Shown piece by piece: positions 23,403 to 34,517 of a stretch of 64,000 bases of DNA (position 1 is its first letter; every line of letters starts with the position of its first letter). Position numbers and translations under genes: made by a program. Source of the stretch: Phialocephala subalpina (taxonomy: Eukaryota > Ascomycota > Leotiomycetes > Helotiales > Mollisiaceae); NCBI GenBank assembly GCA_900073065.1, contig FJOG01000002.1:3531110-3595109 (forward strand). Direction: 5' to 3'. The notes under the pieces are model-generated. The model saw nothing but the letters and a program-made list of their open reading frames with translations, ran no database searches and was not told the DNA's origin.

Positions 23403-24807
23403 TCAGAGGATGTCTCCCATGACAAACATATCGAGTCGTTCTGGGAAATCTAGATGGCTGCACACCTCTTCGAAATCTTGAACTCTTATCAGCATCTCAG
23501 CGGCAAGAATTTTGGTCGGAAAGAACCTACTACCATCACTGATCCATAGGGTGTGAAAGGACTTGAAATAAGCAATCAGTATGCTATCTTCCCCAACCAA
23601 TTCCTCGTAAGCGGTCTTATCCCAATGGTAGACCAATGGGTGATAATTTTCGCCGATTTCATCGAAGAGCAAACAGGATATATGCCAATTTGTTTTGTAT
23701 TCTCTTTCGGAAAAGGTCTCAACTGTGGGCAGATTGATCTCGACTAACTTCATGAGGCACAAAACACAGAGCATTGTTGGCAGGTCTCGAAACTGTGGCC
23801 GCAATAGCATCCTCTGCATAACACGGTGCATTTCTCGCACCAATGCTGGTAGTTTCCTTTCTTTGGATTCGTATGCCTTGGGTACTTCTTCGACTTCGGT
23901 AATAGAAATTGCGGGATCATCGTAATAATTTTCGAACGGGAATTGGAGATTTTTGTTCTCTAAACCCCCAGGCATATGTATTTCCAGTTCGAAGGTATCG
24001 TGTGATAATGCAAGGGCTCGTAGACAGGTGGCAATGATAGTTTTGCGATCACCCAGAGGACTCCAGCTCTTCGAAGACTCTTCGAGAATTCCTTGTTGAA
24101 CAGAAACACATGCTTCAATTATGCTTATCGTGGTCGACTCGTAACAACGTCTCCAACGCTTGTCAATGTTCCTGAATTGTTGAATGAAACTAGCGAGCGC
24201 CTGTGTACGTGTTTCAATAGTATCTTCGGATGCCGTAAAGTCGTCGAGATCTCGAATACGTTGGCGTTCGTCGTCAGGATAAACCATGCGTACTTTGTAA
24301 TAGGTAGCTGCTCTAGGAAAGAGCCACTCGTCCGACCCAAGTCCCGGCATATCTAGCAATGTTAGTCAAAACCCTTGAGTCCACACAATAGAAGCTGGAG
24401 ATACCAGGTATTCCGTTAGAGATGATGTCCAGGAGGTCGCCTCGCAGACATCCGTGCTTTAAATAATTATCATCGGGGCCGTCCAATGCATTTTGGCAGC
24501 ATGTGCAAATCCGACCAGCATACGCGTAGCACTGCAGATAGAATATAAGCAAGCGACCAGCACCAGGCTATGACCCGCCCAAATGTTAACTTACCTCGAG
24601 CTCAAACTCTTTACACCTCAAACATGAGTCTTTCCAAGCCAATCTGGGCGGTGGCTGCTCTGCCGTGATTGCGCCTTTCGAGGTCTCTCCTTCAACTTCG
24701 GTGTCATTCTCCTTCGGTGTTGTCGTTGTCGTTTTCGCGGATTTGTATTCGCTGTACCTCCTCTTGAGTAACCTTTTGGTCAAGGCATCGTGTCGTTGTA
24801 GAGGCAT
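23403..24807 (-). CDS. Cysteine-rich Zn2Cys6-like protein, function unknown
   Basis: Three exons (24807-24595, 24531-24405, 24352-23403) join with GT-AG introns of 63 and 52 bp to give 429 residues. The Cys pattern is Cys62-x2-Cys65-x6-Cys72-x7-Cys80-x2-Cys83-x15-Cys99. The first five match a Zn2Cys6 binuclear cluster, but the last spacing is about twice the usual 6-8 residues. The cluster is preceded by a Lys/Arg-rich N terminus. After it come YLKHGCLRGDLLDI and PGLGSDEWLFPRA, then a mostly helical ~300-residue region with no named domain. It could be a divergent transcription factor, which is my preferred reading, or a zinc-binding protein of another type. No regulatory target is suggested by the neighbours. 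Confidence 0.7.
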
Positions 24808-25812
24808 TGTTGATCATGGTGCATTGTGATGTTCTCGTAACGCGCTGACGTGACGTCAAAAGAGAGCCTCGGGAAGGCCCCGAGGCCCTGGAGCCAACCC
24901 CAAATAGGCACTCGCACCCCAAACTTCTTTCTAGTCTTCATCCTTTCTTTCAAACCATCATTCCCATCAAGATCTACAATATGCTCGGACCTCACAACGA
25001 CTACCTAGCGACTTTGTTCTTAGGAAACGATGCGCCAAGACATATTTATCTCCTCCTGGTCAGCTGCCCAGTTAGCAAGTCCGGTTGACAGCAAGTGCCA
25101 CTGAGGATTCATCACGCTCGCATCCTTCCATGCAACTTCTTTCATCCCAACTATCAGACGAGGTCCTGGACCCCAAGCAGGAACAGAAATGCAGGTTATC
25201 GATAGCTCGGCATCTGCAATGACAATGGTTGAGCTTCCTCTTTTGATATGGTCATTCGTGTTCCTGTATGCACCCTTAGGGCGTTGTGGTCCCTATCTAG
25301 ATTTTATCCGAGCGCTTAGTCTCTAATATTGTTCTATATTGCATCCAACATACTTCGCCCCCATAATGAGGGCGACTTAGGAATGCCTTCTCCCACACAG
25401 TCTTGCCCTGAGAGCTGCTGATCCATCACCAACATATTTCCAACAAGAACTTTGTTCTGATGATTGGCTATTTCGTCTTCGCCCACGGAGCTGATAGCCA
25501 AGTCCAGTGACACACCGGAAGCTGAAAGATGTCTTTAGAATCGTTTCTGAGTCGAAGAGGGCTGCAACGTTGTATACTTCCGGACACTCCTCCTTCATCG
25601 CATGTATGACCTGCCAAATGAATCCTTCAGCAGGCTGACAAACATCGCCAATACACTTGCTAAGCTGTGCCTTACTGAAAGTTTGGTAGACACCAACATG
25701 CTACCTGAGCTGCGATGGTCAAAGGGAGCTTTTAAATACAATGGAAGCCCCAACTAGCAATATCAAGTCCCAGCAAGTCTCCGATTATCCTTTTATCCAT
25801 AGTAACTCAATC
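24808..25812. other. Intergenic region, nothing recognised
   Basis: One kilobase between a leftward and a rightward gene, so both promoters should lie here. A short open frame on the - strand (25377-25598) has no motif. I see no defined regulatory site. Confidence 0.4.
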
Positions 25813-27074
25813 ATGCTTTCAGCCAAAGTTCTTGCGGTCCTGGGCATCTTCCGGATCACTGCACAAGCGCAGTCCGTTGTAAGGAATCCGGCTCTTCTTC
25901 CGCGATCACAAGACTTGCTGTCCACCTCTCGTTCACTACCAGAGCATACATACAACAATTCTCTCATTCTCACTGCTCTATTCAAACTTAGGCAAATGCT
26001 GACGGCCCGTCCATGTAGTGGTTCTTCCCTGAAGCCCAAATCACAAGAGTCAGGATGCCCTCTTTGAAAGATCCTTGCTGCTTTCAATAGCTGACTGTTC
26101 GAAAGTTTGTCAGTACAATGATAGTACCTGCCTTTCCTGTTGAAAGTGGCTTGTCCTTCCATGCCTTATGGCCTGGTTTGCAGCCAACAGGCGACGCTTT
26201 CGTGTACCAAAACGTGATCGATGATTATTATCCCACTGGAACCAACACGCGATGGGATGTATCGACGTGGTACGGGCCGTATGATGCTGCGTAAGATTAT
26301 TCCTCGGTTTTTGAAAAGATGTCAGGCTGATTGTGATGTAGTGGTGACTATACCGAGTACTCGACTTCACCAGGTAAGACAACCTCTCGCAAACTATTTG
26401 AGCAACCTCTGAAACATGTCCAGTTACCCCTGGAGATTATATCACAACCGACTTCCAATTCTACGCTCCTACAAACACTTGGACCGAGACTCAGATCATC
26501 GAACCGAAAGCGAGTGGTACCGCTTCTGGAGAGTCTCCCTCAACAACGAGCATCAGCGTATCATTCAAGAATTTCCGTGAGCAGACCACACCAGGCAAAA
26601 CCCAATTGCTCAACGAAACTAATGCTTGTGTGATATAGCTAACAATGCCGACGCTCTCACTGAGGTAAGCCATCCAAGTGATCCTGTCTCTGTCACCAAG
26701 TCTCTAACAACCCCACAGTTCCTCTTCGTGATCGAGCTCCAACTAGCCGCAACATGGAACTTCGGTTCTTTCACTTTCCACAGTATAATTATGACTGCAA
26801 ACACCACAAACACAGCATGGTGTTCGGCGTAAGAGCCCCATCATCCATCTATACTTACCTCAGCTAACCATGATGAAGTCCTTACTACCAAGGGTCTTTC
26901 ACCCATTCAATTACCACACCCGTTGCTACAGTTGTAAATGGACAATGCCAATGCTATGTTGCGCAACTGACGTTCATTGCTCCGACTACGAATTCTGCTT
27001 TGAGCCCTGCTGCGGCTGCTGCATCTGTTGGGAATGGTAATGTTACGAGGGGTCCGATTAAGTTTACGGGATGA
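25813..27074 (+). CDS. Secreted beta-rich protein of unknown function, multi-exon
   Basis: A signal peptide is encoded by 25813-25878 (MLSAKVLAVLGIF then AQAQSV). The likely second exon starts at 26019 (WFFPEAQ). Well-supported downstream exons end at 26290, then run 26342-26373, 26424-26576, 26639-26664, 26719-26828 and 26879-27074 (stop). All of these join GT-AG in frame. The mature part reads FHALWPGLQP, WYGPYDAAGDY, TPGDYITTDF, WNFGSFTFHS and ends GNVTRGPIKFTG. Alternating hydrophobic strands, a GD turn and a late WNFG strand resemble extracellular concanavalin-like sandwiches. The arrangement is faintly like eqolisin (G1) proteases, but I cannot see their catalytic Gln/Glu pair. One in-frame TAG at 26088-26090 falls in the second exon. 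Either a short intron (for example from 26049 to 26090) removes it, or the gene is inactivated. Confidence 0.62.
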
Positions 27075-27190
27075 GTTTATGAGAACCATCGAGGAGTTGC
27101 TATGTTGAAGGACCATTCTTCGATGAAATCTCTAATAGTTCTTGGTACTCTAAGCATTACATTCTGCAGAGATGGGAATCTCCACGGTGT

Positions 27191-28399
27191 TCACAGATTA
27201 CGAGGATACTCAATATTCCCCTCATCCCATTTCTCATCCCATCTCATCCCACCCTCAACTACCTCCTTCCACCTCCTCGACTCATGCAAATAAACACTAT
27301 AACTCACCCCCTTATCCTCAAGCGCCCTCGTCAACTCTCTCGGGAGCCTGAACGTCGCATCTCCACTCTCCCCATCCCCCTCCTCATCCTGATCCATATC
27401 CCACCACTCCAAACTCACCACCCTCACTCTCCCCAGTCCCGGAAAAGCCTCTCCCTTATGCTTCAAAATCCCAAACAACCAATCCGGTGTCTCCGCTCCC
27501 GCCGGTCCACCATCACAGATGAAATTCGTGTATCCCAAATCATCGAACCAGACTTCCAAACTCTCTAGGCTTTTCGGGAGATTTTTCCAGATGGTGTTTC
27601 GGTCGGAATAGCCTACCAACAGGACGTGGAAAACGCATAACTCTCTCAATTTTGAGAACTCACGGAGATCGATGGCATCGCTGTAATACAAGCCCTCATG
27701 ATTCGGATCATTCCTCGTGAAGACGAATTTCTCTAACGAGCTTTTGAGAGGGGATAATGCGCGAGAGATGGCTGAGCAAGTAAAACCCGGCGCTTCCTCA
27801 CCACCAGCGTAATGCCCATCCCACTCCACTTGAGACGCTTCATACCATAACTCTTTCAACTCCTTAAACCAATTCATCATCTGGTTCAGCGGCGCTTCGT
27901 GGGCGCCGCAATCTGTTAAGTACAGATGTGTGACTGGCGATGAGCCGATTGGTGAGGAGCCTGATCCATCGAGGAGTTCTGTGTCTTGGTCGAAGGGTTC
28001 CCAGTCTGACCACCCTCTGAAGAACACGGTGCGGATGTTTGGGAGGAAGAATATGAATTCCACAGATTCGAGAGAGAGGTTTCCGTGTATGTTGGCTGTG
28101 GTAATAGAGCTACCGATTCGGGAATTTGCATCGATGTTATCCCAAAGCTTTCCTGAGTTCTCAGCGCTGTTGACATTTGTCGGTTTGTGGATGGTGGCGA
28201 AGAGTCGCTCGTGAAGCTGCTTGCAAGTCATCGCTAGAGATGCAAGGTCCTTGTTTCGCTCGGTGGTTGTTTTGATATATTTCCCTAGATATGGGGGCCA
28301 GTGTCCCCATGGTGTTGAGGTGAGTGAGAGTGGTGGGGGTTGGAGGTATGAAACGACTTGGTGGAGAAGTTCTTCTGGGAGATCTGGAAGACGAGCCAT
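27191..28399 (-). CDS. F-box protein
   Basis: This single-exon gene of 402 residues starts at the ATG at 28399. The N terminus (MARLPDLPEELLHQVVSYL) is an F-box start. It is followed after a short insertion by LASLAMTCKQLHERLFATIHKP, the second half of the box, which binds Skp1 in SCF ubiquitin ligases. The rest has spaced hydrophobic segments (VEFIFFLPNIRTVFF, VTHLYLTDC, LKELWYEA, LREFSKLRELCVF, LESLEVWF) like the irregular leucine-rich repeats common in fungal F-box proteins. An acidic patch DQDEEGDGESGD lies near residue 355. The substrate is unknown. A second, damaged F-box gene lies about 4 kb away in the same orientation but is not obviously a recent copy. Confidence 0.82.
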   Translation of the reverse strand: MARLPDLPEELLHQVVSYLQPPPLSLTSTPWGHWPPYLGKYIKTTTERNKDLASLAMTCKQLHERLFATIHKPTNVNSAENSGKLWDNIDANSRIGSSITTANIHGNLSLESVEFIFFLPNIRTVFFRGWSDWEPFDQDTELLDGSGSSPIGSSPVTHLYLTDCGAHEAPLNQMMNWFKELKELWYEASQVEWDGHYAGGEEAPGFTCSAISRALSPLKSSLEKFVFTRNDPNHEGLYYSDAIDLREFSKLRELCVFHVLLVGYSDRNTIWKNLPKSLESLEVWFDDLGYTNFICDGGPAGAETPDWLFGILKHKGEAFPGLGRVRVVSLEWWDMDQDEEGDGESGDATFRLPRELTRALEDKGVSYSVYLHESRRWKEVVEGGMRWDEKWDEGNIEYPRNL

Positions 28400-29285
28400 T
28401 ATTGGGATGTTTTTCAAACTCTCGGGCCTTGAAGATTGATGAGGTTCGAGGAGATGCTGTGTCAATTGCCGTGATCTGAGTGTTGATGTTGAAGGTGGAA
28501 GGAAAGCGGCGCAGCGACAAAATTTTGGTCGTCTAGCTTGTCATGTGATTCTTGATTGACGTCAGGCCTTGAGACCTCACAAAATTGCTCTTCTGCTCAT
28601 CGAATGTATTGTGGAATGAAAGGAGGAGTGGAAGAGGGATGTAGTGATGCAGCCAAGACCGAACAATTAATTTGACATGGGGTGGCAGTCCACGTGATCG
28701 ATACATTATTTTCAATATCTTTTGCTTGGAGAGGGCAGATCGTCTTATTCTAATATTCGCTTGGGTAATGTGATATCTATAATAACTGCCCGAAATGTAT
28801 AGAGTTCTTGAATGCTATCCGCGTTGCCAAAATCTCGAACCTGGTGCCTCAATCTTGTCCCGCTGGCGCCTTCCACACCGAGAAGAAAATGCAATGAGAA
28901 AAGAATGCCCCTCCATTTTTCCTGGTGAAAGATTAGCTAGACCACTTCATCTTCCAATAATCAATCTGCAGAGTCTCAAGTCAACTCACTATGTTATGTC
29001 CGAATTGTCAAGTGTCTTGTAGGTGTCGCAATAATCAATAGTCTGCGAGATCATGAGCTTCATTCATCCATTTAAGCAAGGATAAGAAGCACGCACCTGG
29101 CCAAAATACCGCCTGCATCGAGCATACCAAGGAGAGACTCTGTCGGGTATGCCGAATCTAGCTGTACCGACAATGACCAAGACATACTCGACGCCAGGAG
29201 GTAGCGGGAAGATCATGCTTGCGATTGACAGCGTCATCGACAACAAGAATCTTCAAGGTCAGGCTTGTCCCAATGCTTGGACGTA
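28400..29285. other. Intergenic region, nothing recognised
   Basis: Contains the F-box promoter (- strand). Short open frames at 28795-29022 (+) and 29064-29246 (-) have no motifs. No repeats seen. Confidence 0.4.
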
Positions 29286-29822
29286 CTATTTCGCCTTAGA
29301 GCTAATGAGTAACTTCGCTGCTACTTGCTCCGTGCAGAAAGTATCAATCGCGTAAAGTCCGTCATTGCGATTGAATCTACTGCCAAACTGGTAGAATCCT
29401 CCAGGGGTATATGGATTTGCAGCTCCAGCGCCGCAGCCGAGCCAAGCTGTTGGAGCTGCTTGATCAACTGTGACTGGGAGCACGGGCAACGCGTCTGTTG
29501 GAGCTGGTGCTGATGAGCCAGTTGGTGGAATCCAGACTGGTGCTGTCGTCTGGATGGATGCAGCTACGTCCACTACTTTCAAGAGTGGTATCGTGCATGG
29601 TGGGTCCGCAGTTATGGGCTCCTCGGAGGTTCTACTATCTCCTGGGGGGAGGCTGGAGCTCTCGTCGTACCCTTCAGCGAGACTCCTAACGTGTTCTTGA
29701 AGCCATGGGCTGTTCGCGATGTTTCTGGTCTGGACATTGGCAGCACTGGACTTCAGAGCATCATCTTTCGCCATGCCAACTCTCTCGAACCCGAGAGACA
29801 GCAGGGCTTCGAGAGACAGCAT
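29286..29822 (-). CDS. Hypothetical protein, weakly supported
   Basis: An ATG-initiated frame of 178 residues. The middle is Pro/Ala/Thr-rich (VWIPPTGSSAPAPTDALP). The C-terminal third is more structured (WLGCGAGAANPYTPGGFYQFGSRFN and onward), with Gly and aromatic residues and a Cys pair, and could be the folded part of a secreted protein. No signal peptide is present at this start, so a missing 5' exon is possible. The family is not recognised. It may be an incomplete exon or a chance frame; the biased composition and length argue mildly for coding. Confidence 0.3.
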   Translation of the reverse strand: MLSLEALLSLGFERVGMAKDDALKSSAANVQTRNIANSPWLQEHVRSLAEGYDESSSLPPGDSRTSEEPITADPPCTIPLLKVVDVAASIQTTAPVWIPPTGSSAPAPTDALPVLPVTVDQAAPTAWLGCGAGAANPYTPGGFYQFGSRFNRNDGLYAIDTFCTEQVAAKLLISSKAK

Positions 29823-29974
29823 TCAGTAATCTTGTAAGATTACCTCCCTCAAAACTTCCAGTATCTAATATCGCAAACGCATCAGACGTCATATCTTGCT
29901 CGAAGAGATCCGGTTTACGAGACTACACCTCCTGATGGTAATCTTACTACCTGGTAAGGACTAGCAGGCTCGCA

Positions 29975-31186
29975 ATGGGACGATTGGCACCAGTAAGTTA
30001 CAAAGAGACCCTGTCTAGAGCCAACCAGCTGATCAATGTGCACAGAGATGTGGTAGTCAAGGCATGGCGGAACGCATTACTGATAGCTAAAAGGGGTGCT
30101 GAATCTCTTGCGGCACTTGCCCCGGGTTCTGAGGCATTCAAAGCCTTCGCGGACGAAGCGAGGTCATAATGTGCAATGCTCAAGTCGAGACCAGATACCT
30201 TGGGTGCCGATGGAATGAAGCAATACATGCTGTGTTACCGCACTTTCTTAGCTGCAAATCACTTGGCTTACGGACGGTATTTCGGGGCTGACCCTGAGAA
30301 CATTGGGCTGAGTATGACTTCGACCTCAAAACTCAGTCTCAGAGAAAGCATATCTAACCTGTATCAATTCCAGTTGCAGGAAACTTCCAGAAGATCGTTG
30401 ATCTAATTAACGATGTCGCGGCCGCCGGGCGGGACAATCAATTGATATATCTGACATGGGGACCAACCATCACTGACAAAAAGAAAAAAGCCAACCAATG
30501 CGCTAAAGGCGCAACAGGATAGCATCAAGGTAGGAAATTAAATACCATTCTCAAGTTAACGTGCTAACGGTGATTTCGTAGCCATGGTAATACCCGCCAG
30601 TATAGTGGTAGAAGTTGCTGGGACAGGTATACCCGAAAATGCACAAATCTTGCATTTCTGCAATGCGTTCTTCGAGACTGATCAGCTCGGGAGAATGGAA
30701 ATCCAAGTGGAAGGCAGTACTTTCAGCTTAGACCAACTAGACTCGACAGCGAGATGTCTGTTGCATGAGTTCACGCAGTGCGCCCACCTCGCTTGATGAA
30801 AGTCGTGTTGCTGGCACCCTGTCTAGCCTGCCGTGGACCCTGAACACCAACCTGAACAAAGATCCAATTGACCGGACACGATGGTTCAGAGTCATCTCAT
30901 ACGGTACTAATGTCGGGATCCGGCAAACATCACAACAGCCACAAACGTAGACATTCAGCTCGAAGAACGCAGACAATTATGGATGGATGGCGGTACGTAA
31001 GATACAATAGGGACTTACGTAACAGTATCTTACTGACAAGCAAAACAGGTATACGAATACTTCAACTCACTGGACAAGTGCAAAGGAATTCGTTATATAG
31101 GCGAGAACCAGGGCCCTAGCACATGCAATGCGGATGTTTGGCCTCAGGGCATAGTCAAACCCGTCAAAACAACTTGGGGTAGCTAG
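29975..31186 (+). pseudogene. M35-like (deuterolysin/Lys-endopeptidase-type) metallopeptidase remnant
   Basis: Open pieces in successive frames resemble the helical N half and zinc site of secreted fungal M35 metallopeptidases. 29975-30169 has the helix-rich start. About 30186-30330 includes the YRTFLAANHLAYGRYFG stretch. About 30383-30520 reads KIVDLINDVAAAGRDN. 30584-30796 reads ILHFCNAFF and then CLLHEFTQC. A later piece holds VISYGTNVG, and the last open exon ends at 31186. In active enzymes the zinc motif is HExxH with a following Asp; here it is HEFTQ, so the second zinc ligand is missing. Frame changes and a stop just after the motif also point to decay, although some gaps may be true introns (candidate GTACGTAAGA and GTAAGA donors near 30990 and 31191). 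Family placement rests on pattern memory and is moderate. Confidence 0.45.
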
Positions 31187-31411
31187 CCTGGTAAGACCTT
31201 CTTCCTGCTACTTGTCAAGTGGAGCTAATGTGGTAAACAAACAGGGAGCAATTGAGCAACTTGGGAGAAAGGTACTAGATAAATTTTTGTTCAAACTTTG
31301 CCTGCGAGTGAGATGTGTTTTGAAGCAAACGAGAGGAGAGATCCTGACGAGGTTGTGACGTTGATCTTTGGCGGCACTCGGCTGCTTCTGCGTGATGGAT
31401 CCACACGCTAC

Positions 31412-32701
31412 TTAGATATCGAAATCCACATAATTGAGCTTGGACTTATAGCAGAGTCCGTTTTCGCGTTGAAAGTACGTTTTCGTAGCCGTCTGCTGAG
31501 CTTCAAATACAATACCACATGCCTCCCACATGGACAAGCTATCATTGACATGAGCAACGATGTCCATATCTCCTGGAAGGAATCCTCTCACAAACTTTCT
31601 TGGTTTCGCTCCGATACCTAGGATCTTCACTCGCTTTAGGCATGGCCATTCTCCCCGGAGTAAAACCGGAAGGACATGCTCCAAAAATCTCTCATCCATA
31701 GGCCGGCCCAATTGTACTGGTCCTGGACGACAGTGCGCTATGTTCGCAGATTCATATTCCAGACCTTGTTCGAAGATCAGATCCTCAAGCGTGGATCGTA
31801 CAGAATCGATAAATGAAGCCAACTCTTTGTAGCGTTCTGCATCGATGCTTGGGGACCATTGACTGTCCATAGTCCAGTCATTGCCAACGCTCCGAAAGCA
31901 CAAATATTTCAAGTTCGAACATTTCCCTTGAAGACGGCGAAGATGTCCTCTCATCGGGCCTGGGTGTCGAATGATTGAATTGCCCTCAAGATCTTGAGTT
32001 TCCGACAACGTGGCTAAATCTGTTAATGATGGCAAATCTTCGCCTTCTTTTAGTTGACCGAAGTCTTGAAGATTATCGAATTCCAAGGAGATGAGATGTG
32101 CCGGAACTATGGAGTCCGTGAAAGATCGTAGGAATGGGAACGACATCTGGCCCAGGAGGCGAAGGCGTGTAACGTGAGGGAAGAGGGGTGGTGGGGTAAC
32201 GCATTCCCGTTGAATTGCTAAGGAAGCGAAGTCAAGCTGCTTCACATTGGACAGAACCCTGAAGGTATCCCAAACAGGAGCTTCACTGGTCTGCCGGTCG
32301 TCCACATCATTGCTTGAGAAGTGTGTCTAGGATAGTCGAATCACGTGGCTTCCGCAATTTGGATGCATCTTGATGGCATTGAGGAACTGTTGCTGCTTCT
32401 GCTCGCACTGTTTCATCATGCTCTCGTCATCTAAATTGGGGTTGTCTGCTTGGATCCAACTACAATGTGCCCCAGGGAACAGGCCCTGTCGATTGTGGAC
32501 GCTGATGTCAACGTCTCGATAGAGGAGCGGAATGATTTGCTCGTGATAGCGCTTCGAAGTTCGAGCTGGTCTGCTTCAGCTCTGGACCTATGAACATGGA
32601 AAGGAGAAGTTACCAAAACCCAATTGATCTCCCGTGGCGCACACTAGCATGATTTCTTCTTGCAGCTCCGAAGGGAGGTCTGCGAACTTGGGGAACGACA
32701 T
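31412..32701 (-). pseudogene. F-box protein gene with premature amber codon
   Basis: Exon 1 (32701-32614) and exon 2 (32565 onward) join across a 48-bp GT-AG intron. They read LPSELQEEIMLVCA, then DQLGFARTSKRYH, IIPLLYRDVDIS, a complete F-box. The frame then meets TAG at 32329-32327 (after HVIRLS) and continues open, in the same frame, through a further ~300 residues to 31412. The aligned position in such proteins is often Trp, so a TGG to TAG change is the simplest explanation. The downstream part has hydrophobic LRR-like segments (VKQLDFASLAI, HVTRLRLLGQM, LISLEFDNLQDF, LKYLCFRSVG) expected of fungal F-box/LRR proteins. No GT donor placed to skip the stop leaves an intron longer than ~35 bp. 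It is probably a recent pseudogene, or a truncated F-box-only product may be made. Confidence 0.72.
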
Positions 32702-32847
32702 TTTGGTAAGCAGGATCGATGACTACGATGGCTCAATAAAGGTTGCTAGAAAGTTGAGGATGATGAGAACCTGGAAGTCAAGGTGGTGAGGTTTCACACC
32801 AGAACTTATTTTTAGCCATGCTAGCGCCAACTTTCGCCCCTTTACCT

Positions 32848-32877
32848 ACCAACACCAACACCAACACCAACACCAAC
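32848..32877. repeat. ACCAAC hexanucleotide microsatellite
   Basis: Five perfect head-to-tail copies of ACCAAC upstream of the damaged F-box gene. Non-coding. Confidence 0.9.
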
Positions 32878-33050
32878 GAAGAGCACTTTCTCTGACCGCC
32901 CCAATGCTATACTAACATCTTGCAAAGAATAGCGAAGCCTATCTGGTTCCCGAAACCTTGAGAAGGGGACACGATGAGAAGTTGTACCCACTTTCCGCCG
33001 TGGTAGGATCTTAAAAATCACGTGAGCTTTTAAAGGAGCTTTTAGCCAGG

Positions 33051-33121
33051 AGACAAAGGCATTGTGAGAGACAGAGGCATTGTGAGAGACAGAGGCATTG
33101 TGAGAGACAGAGGCATTGTGA
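33051..33121. repeat. 18-bp tandem repeat, four copies
   Basis: The unit AGACAGAGGCATTGTGAG is repeated head to tail. The first copy has one substitution (A for G at position 6) and the last copy lacks its final base. Copy starts are 33051, 33069, 33087 and 33105. It is not in a coding frame. Confidence 0.92.
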
Positions 33122-33871
33122 TTTAGTTAGCCGCGCTGCGAGCGCTAGCCTTAGAATAAAGTGCTTAATTTACTTGAGACTTAGAAAGACCTCGACTTAA
33201 GAAGGACCTAGAGTTTGTTTCGGGTTAGGAAGGGCGCCTGCGCCCCCTACAATTCAAAACTCTTCCTCCTGGTGCTCCTCGAAATAGAGAGGCAACAATC
33301 ACGTGATGAAATTCAGCGTTCTTTACCGCCAGTACGGTAAGTCTCGCTCAGCAATGGGATTGCTACTTCATAAAATGGAAGGAAGGAAGAGATCGTTTCG
33401 TCTACGAGTCTTAGCAGAAAACTTTCGCCTTGAGCCTAAAGGTGAGAATACGTTAGTTGTCACCTGATATATAAAGAGTTAACCCAATTTTCTAGTGTTG
33501 CTGAACTTGCTATATTTCAAAAGCTGAGAGAGAAGAAAGATCTGCAATAACCAGGGAGGAACCTTTCACTAGATCAGAAGGTTCCAGAGCAATAGACAAA
33601 AGAGTAAATAGATGTGGGAAAGTGATACCGGAAGCTGTCAAAGAAAGATATTCCATTCCGCTGAATTTCAAATCTTAACTAAGATTTAAAACGAACTTTC
33701 TGGGAGCCCATTCATACAGTTCCAACTTCAAAGATGGCTGGCGATTGCCCATAAGAAAGAAACGCCGAGACGAGAGCTCCGCAGAATATAATGACAACCC
33801 CATCATCCATGATCCTCAAAATATTGCCCAGCATATTCCTCGTTGACTGGAAGAAACTTTAGGCCTGAGAT

Positions 33872-34517
33872 ATGCCAACAGCACTGGATTCACACCTTGC
33901 CCGCCCAGAACGCAGGCGTCCTCCAGTCCACGATCTCCTCCCAGCAATCAAGACTTTCCTCCAAGTCTGCCCTCTCCACCCACTAAACATCAGAGACAGA
34001 CAACCCCACTTCCCTCACCAACGCCACGGCACCATCATCCTCCCCTTATGGCAACAAACAACAACCTTCAATTCCGCTAGCCCTTACTGGGCAGCATTCA
34101 ACACTTTCCTCGATACCTTCGCAATTGCTTCCCATCATGCACCAATTTCAGCGGCGTTATTAGTCCCAATAGCTTATGTTGCCGCAATGCAAACCTGGAA
34201 CAGCCGTCAACCTAATATTCGACCTGAATATGTTATCACACCCCGAATTGTGAGGAATTGTTTCGAGGCTGTGAGGTTGAGTGTTAATTTGGCACTTGAT
34301 CCTCCGACGCCAATGGTGACGAGACATCCTAGCCCGTATGCTGTTGTGCAGGTAGCTGGAAACTTTCGGGGAGGAGATATCTTTGTGGCGTCGAGGCCAT
34401 GGGCGATAGTGGCTGTTGGGCCGGGTGATAAATTTTCCCATGTGTACTGAGATGCCAATGGCAATCATGCCTTTCACGGGGAATAGGTATCAGTTGAAAT
34501 TTTTCTTGGCGCAGTAA
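33872..34517 (+). pseudogene. Unnamed tandem family, copy A (frameshifted near its end)
   Basis: This is the first of four related genes around the PKS-NRPS. From the ATG at 33872 the protein reads GTIILPLWQQ, SPYWAAFNTFLDTFAI, ITPRIVRNCFEAVRLSVNLA, HPSPYAVVQVAGNFRGGD and VGPGDK. All of these align with copies B-D in the same order. The first frame stops at 34448-34450. The family's conserved ending (MPFTGNRYQLKFFLAQ, stop at 34515-34517) follows immediately in another frame, so one base has been gained or lost near 34440-34450. A 45-bp intron there would destroy the conserved ending and is rejected. The shortened product (192 residues) might still be made. Function is unknown; see copy C. 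Confidence 0.75.

Larger units (their letters stand above)
32702..33871. other. Intergenic region with simple repeats and repeat-like DNA
   Basis: No gene is visible in this 1.2 kb. It holds a hexanucleotide repeat (ACCAAC, five copies, 32848-32877) and an 18-bp tandem repeat (33051-33121). Around 33121-33250 there is a GC-rich, partly palindromic piece (AGCCGCGCTGCGAGCGCTAG) followed by GGGCGCCTGCGCCCCC. That style is common in eroded fungal mobile elements, though no element is identifiable. Confidence 0.5.

Noticed and set aside
32300..32345. Intron skipping the TAG in the second F-box gene
   Set aside because: The only GT-AG choice is about 35 bases, shorter than any other intron here, and the frame is continuous across the stop.
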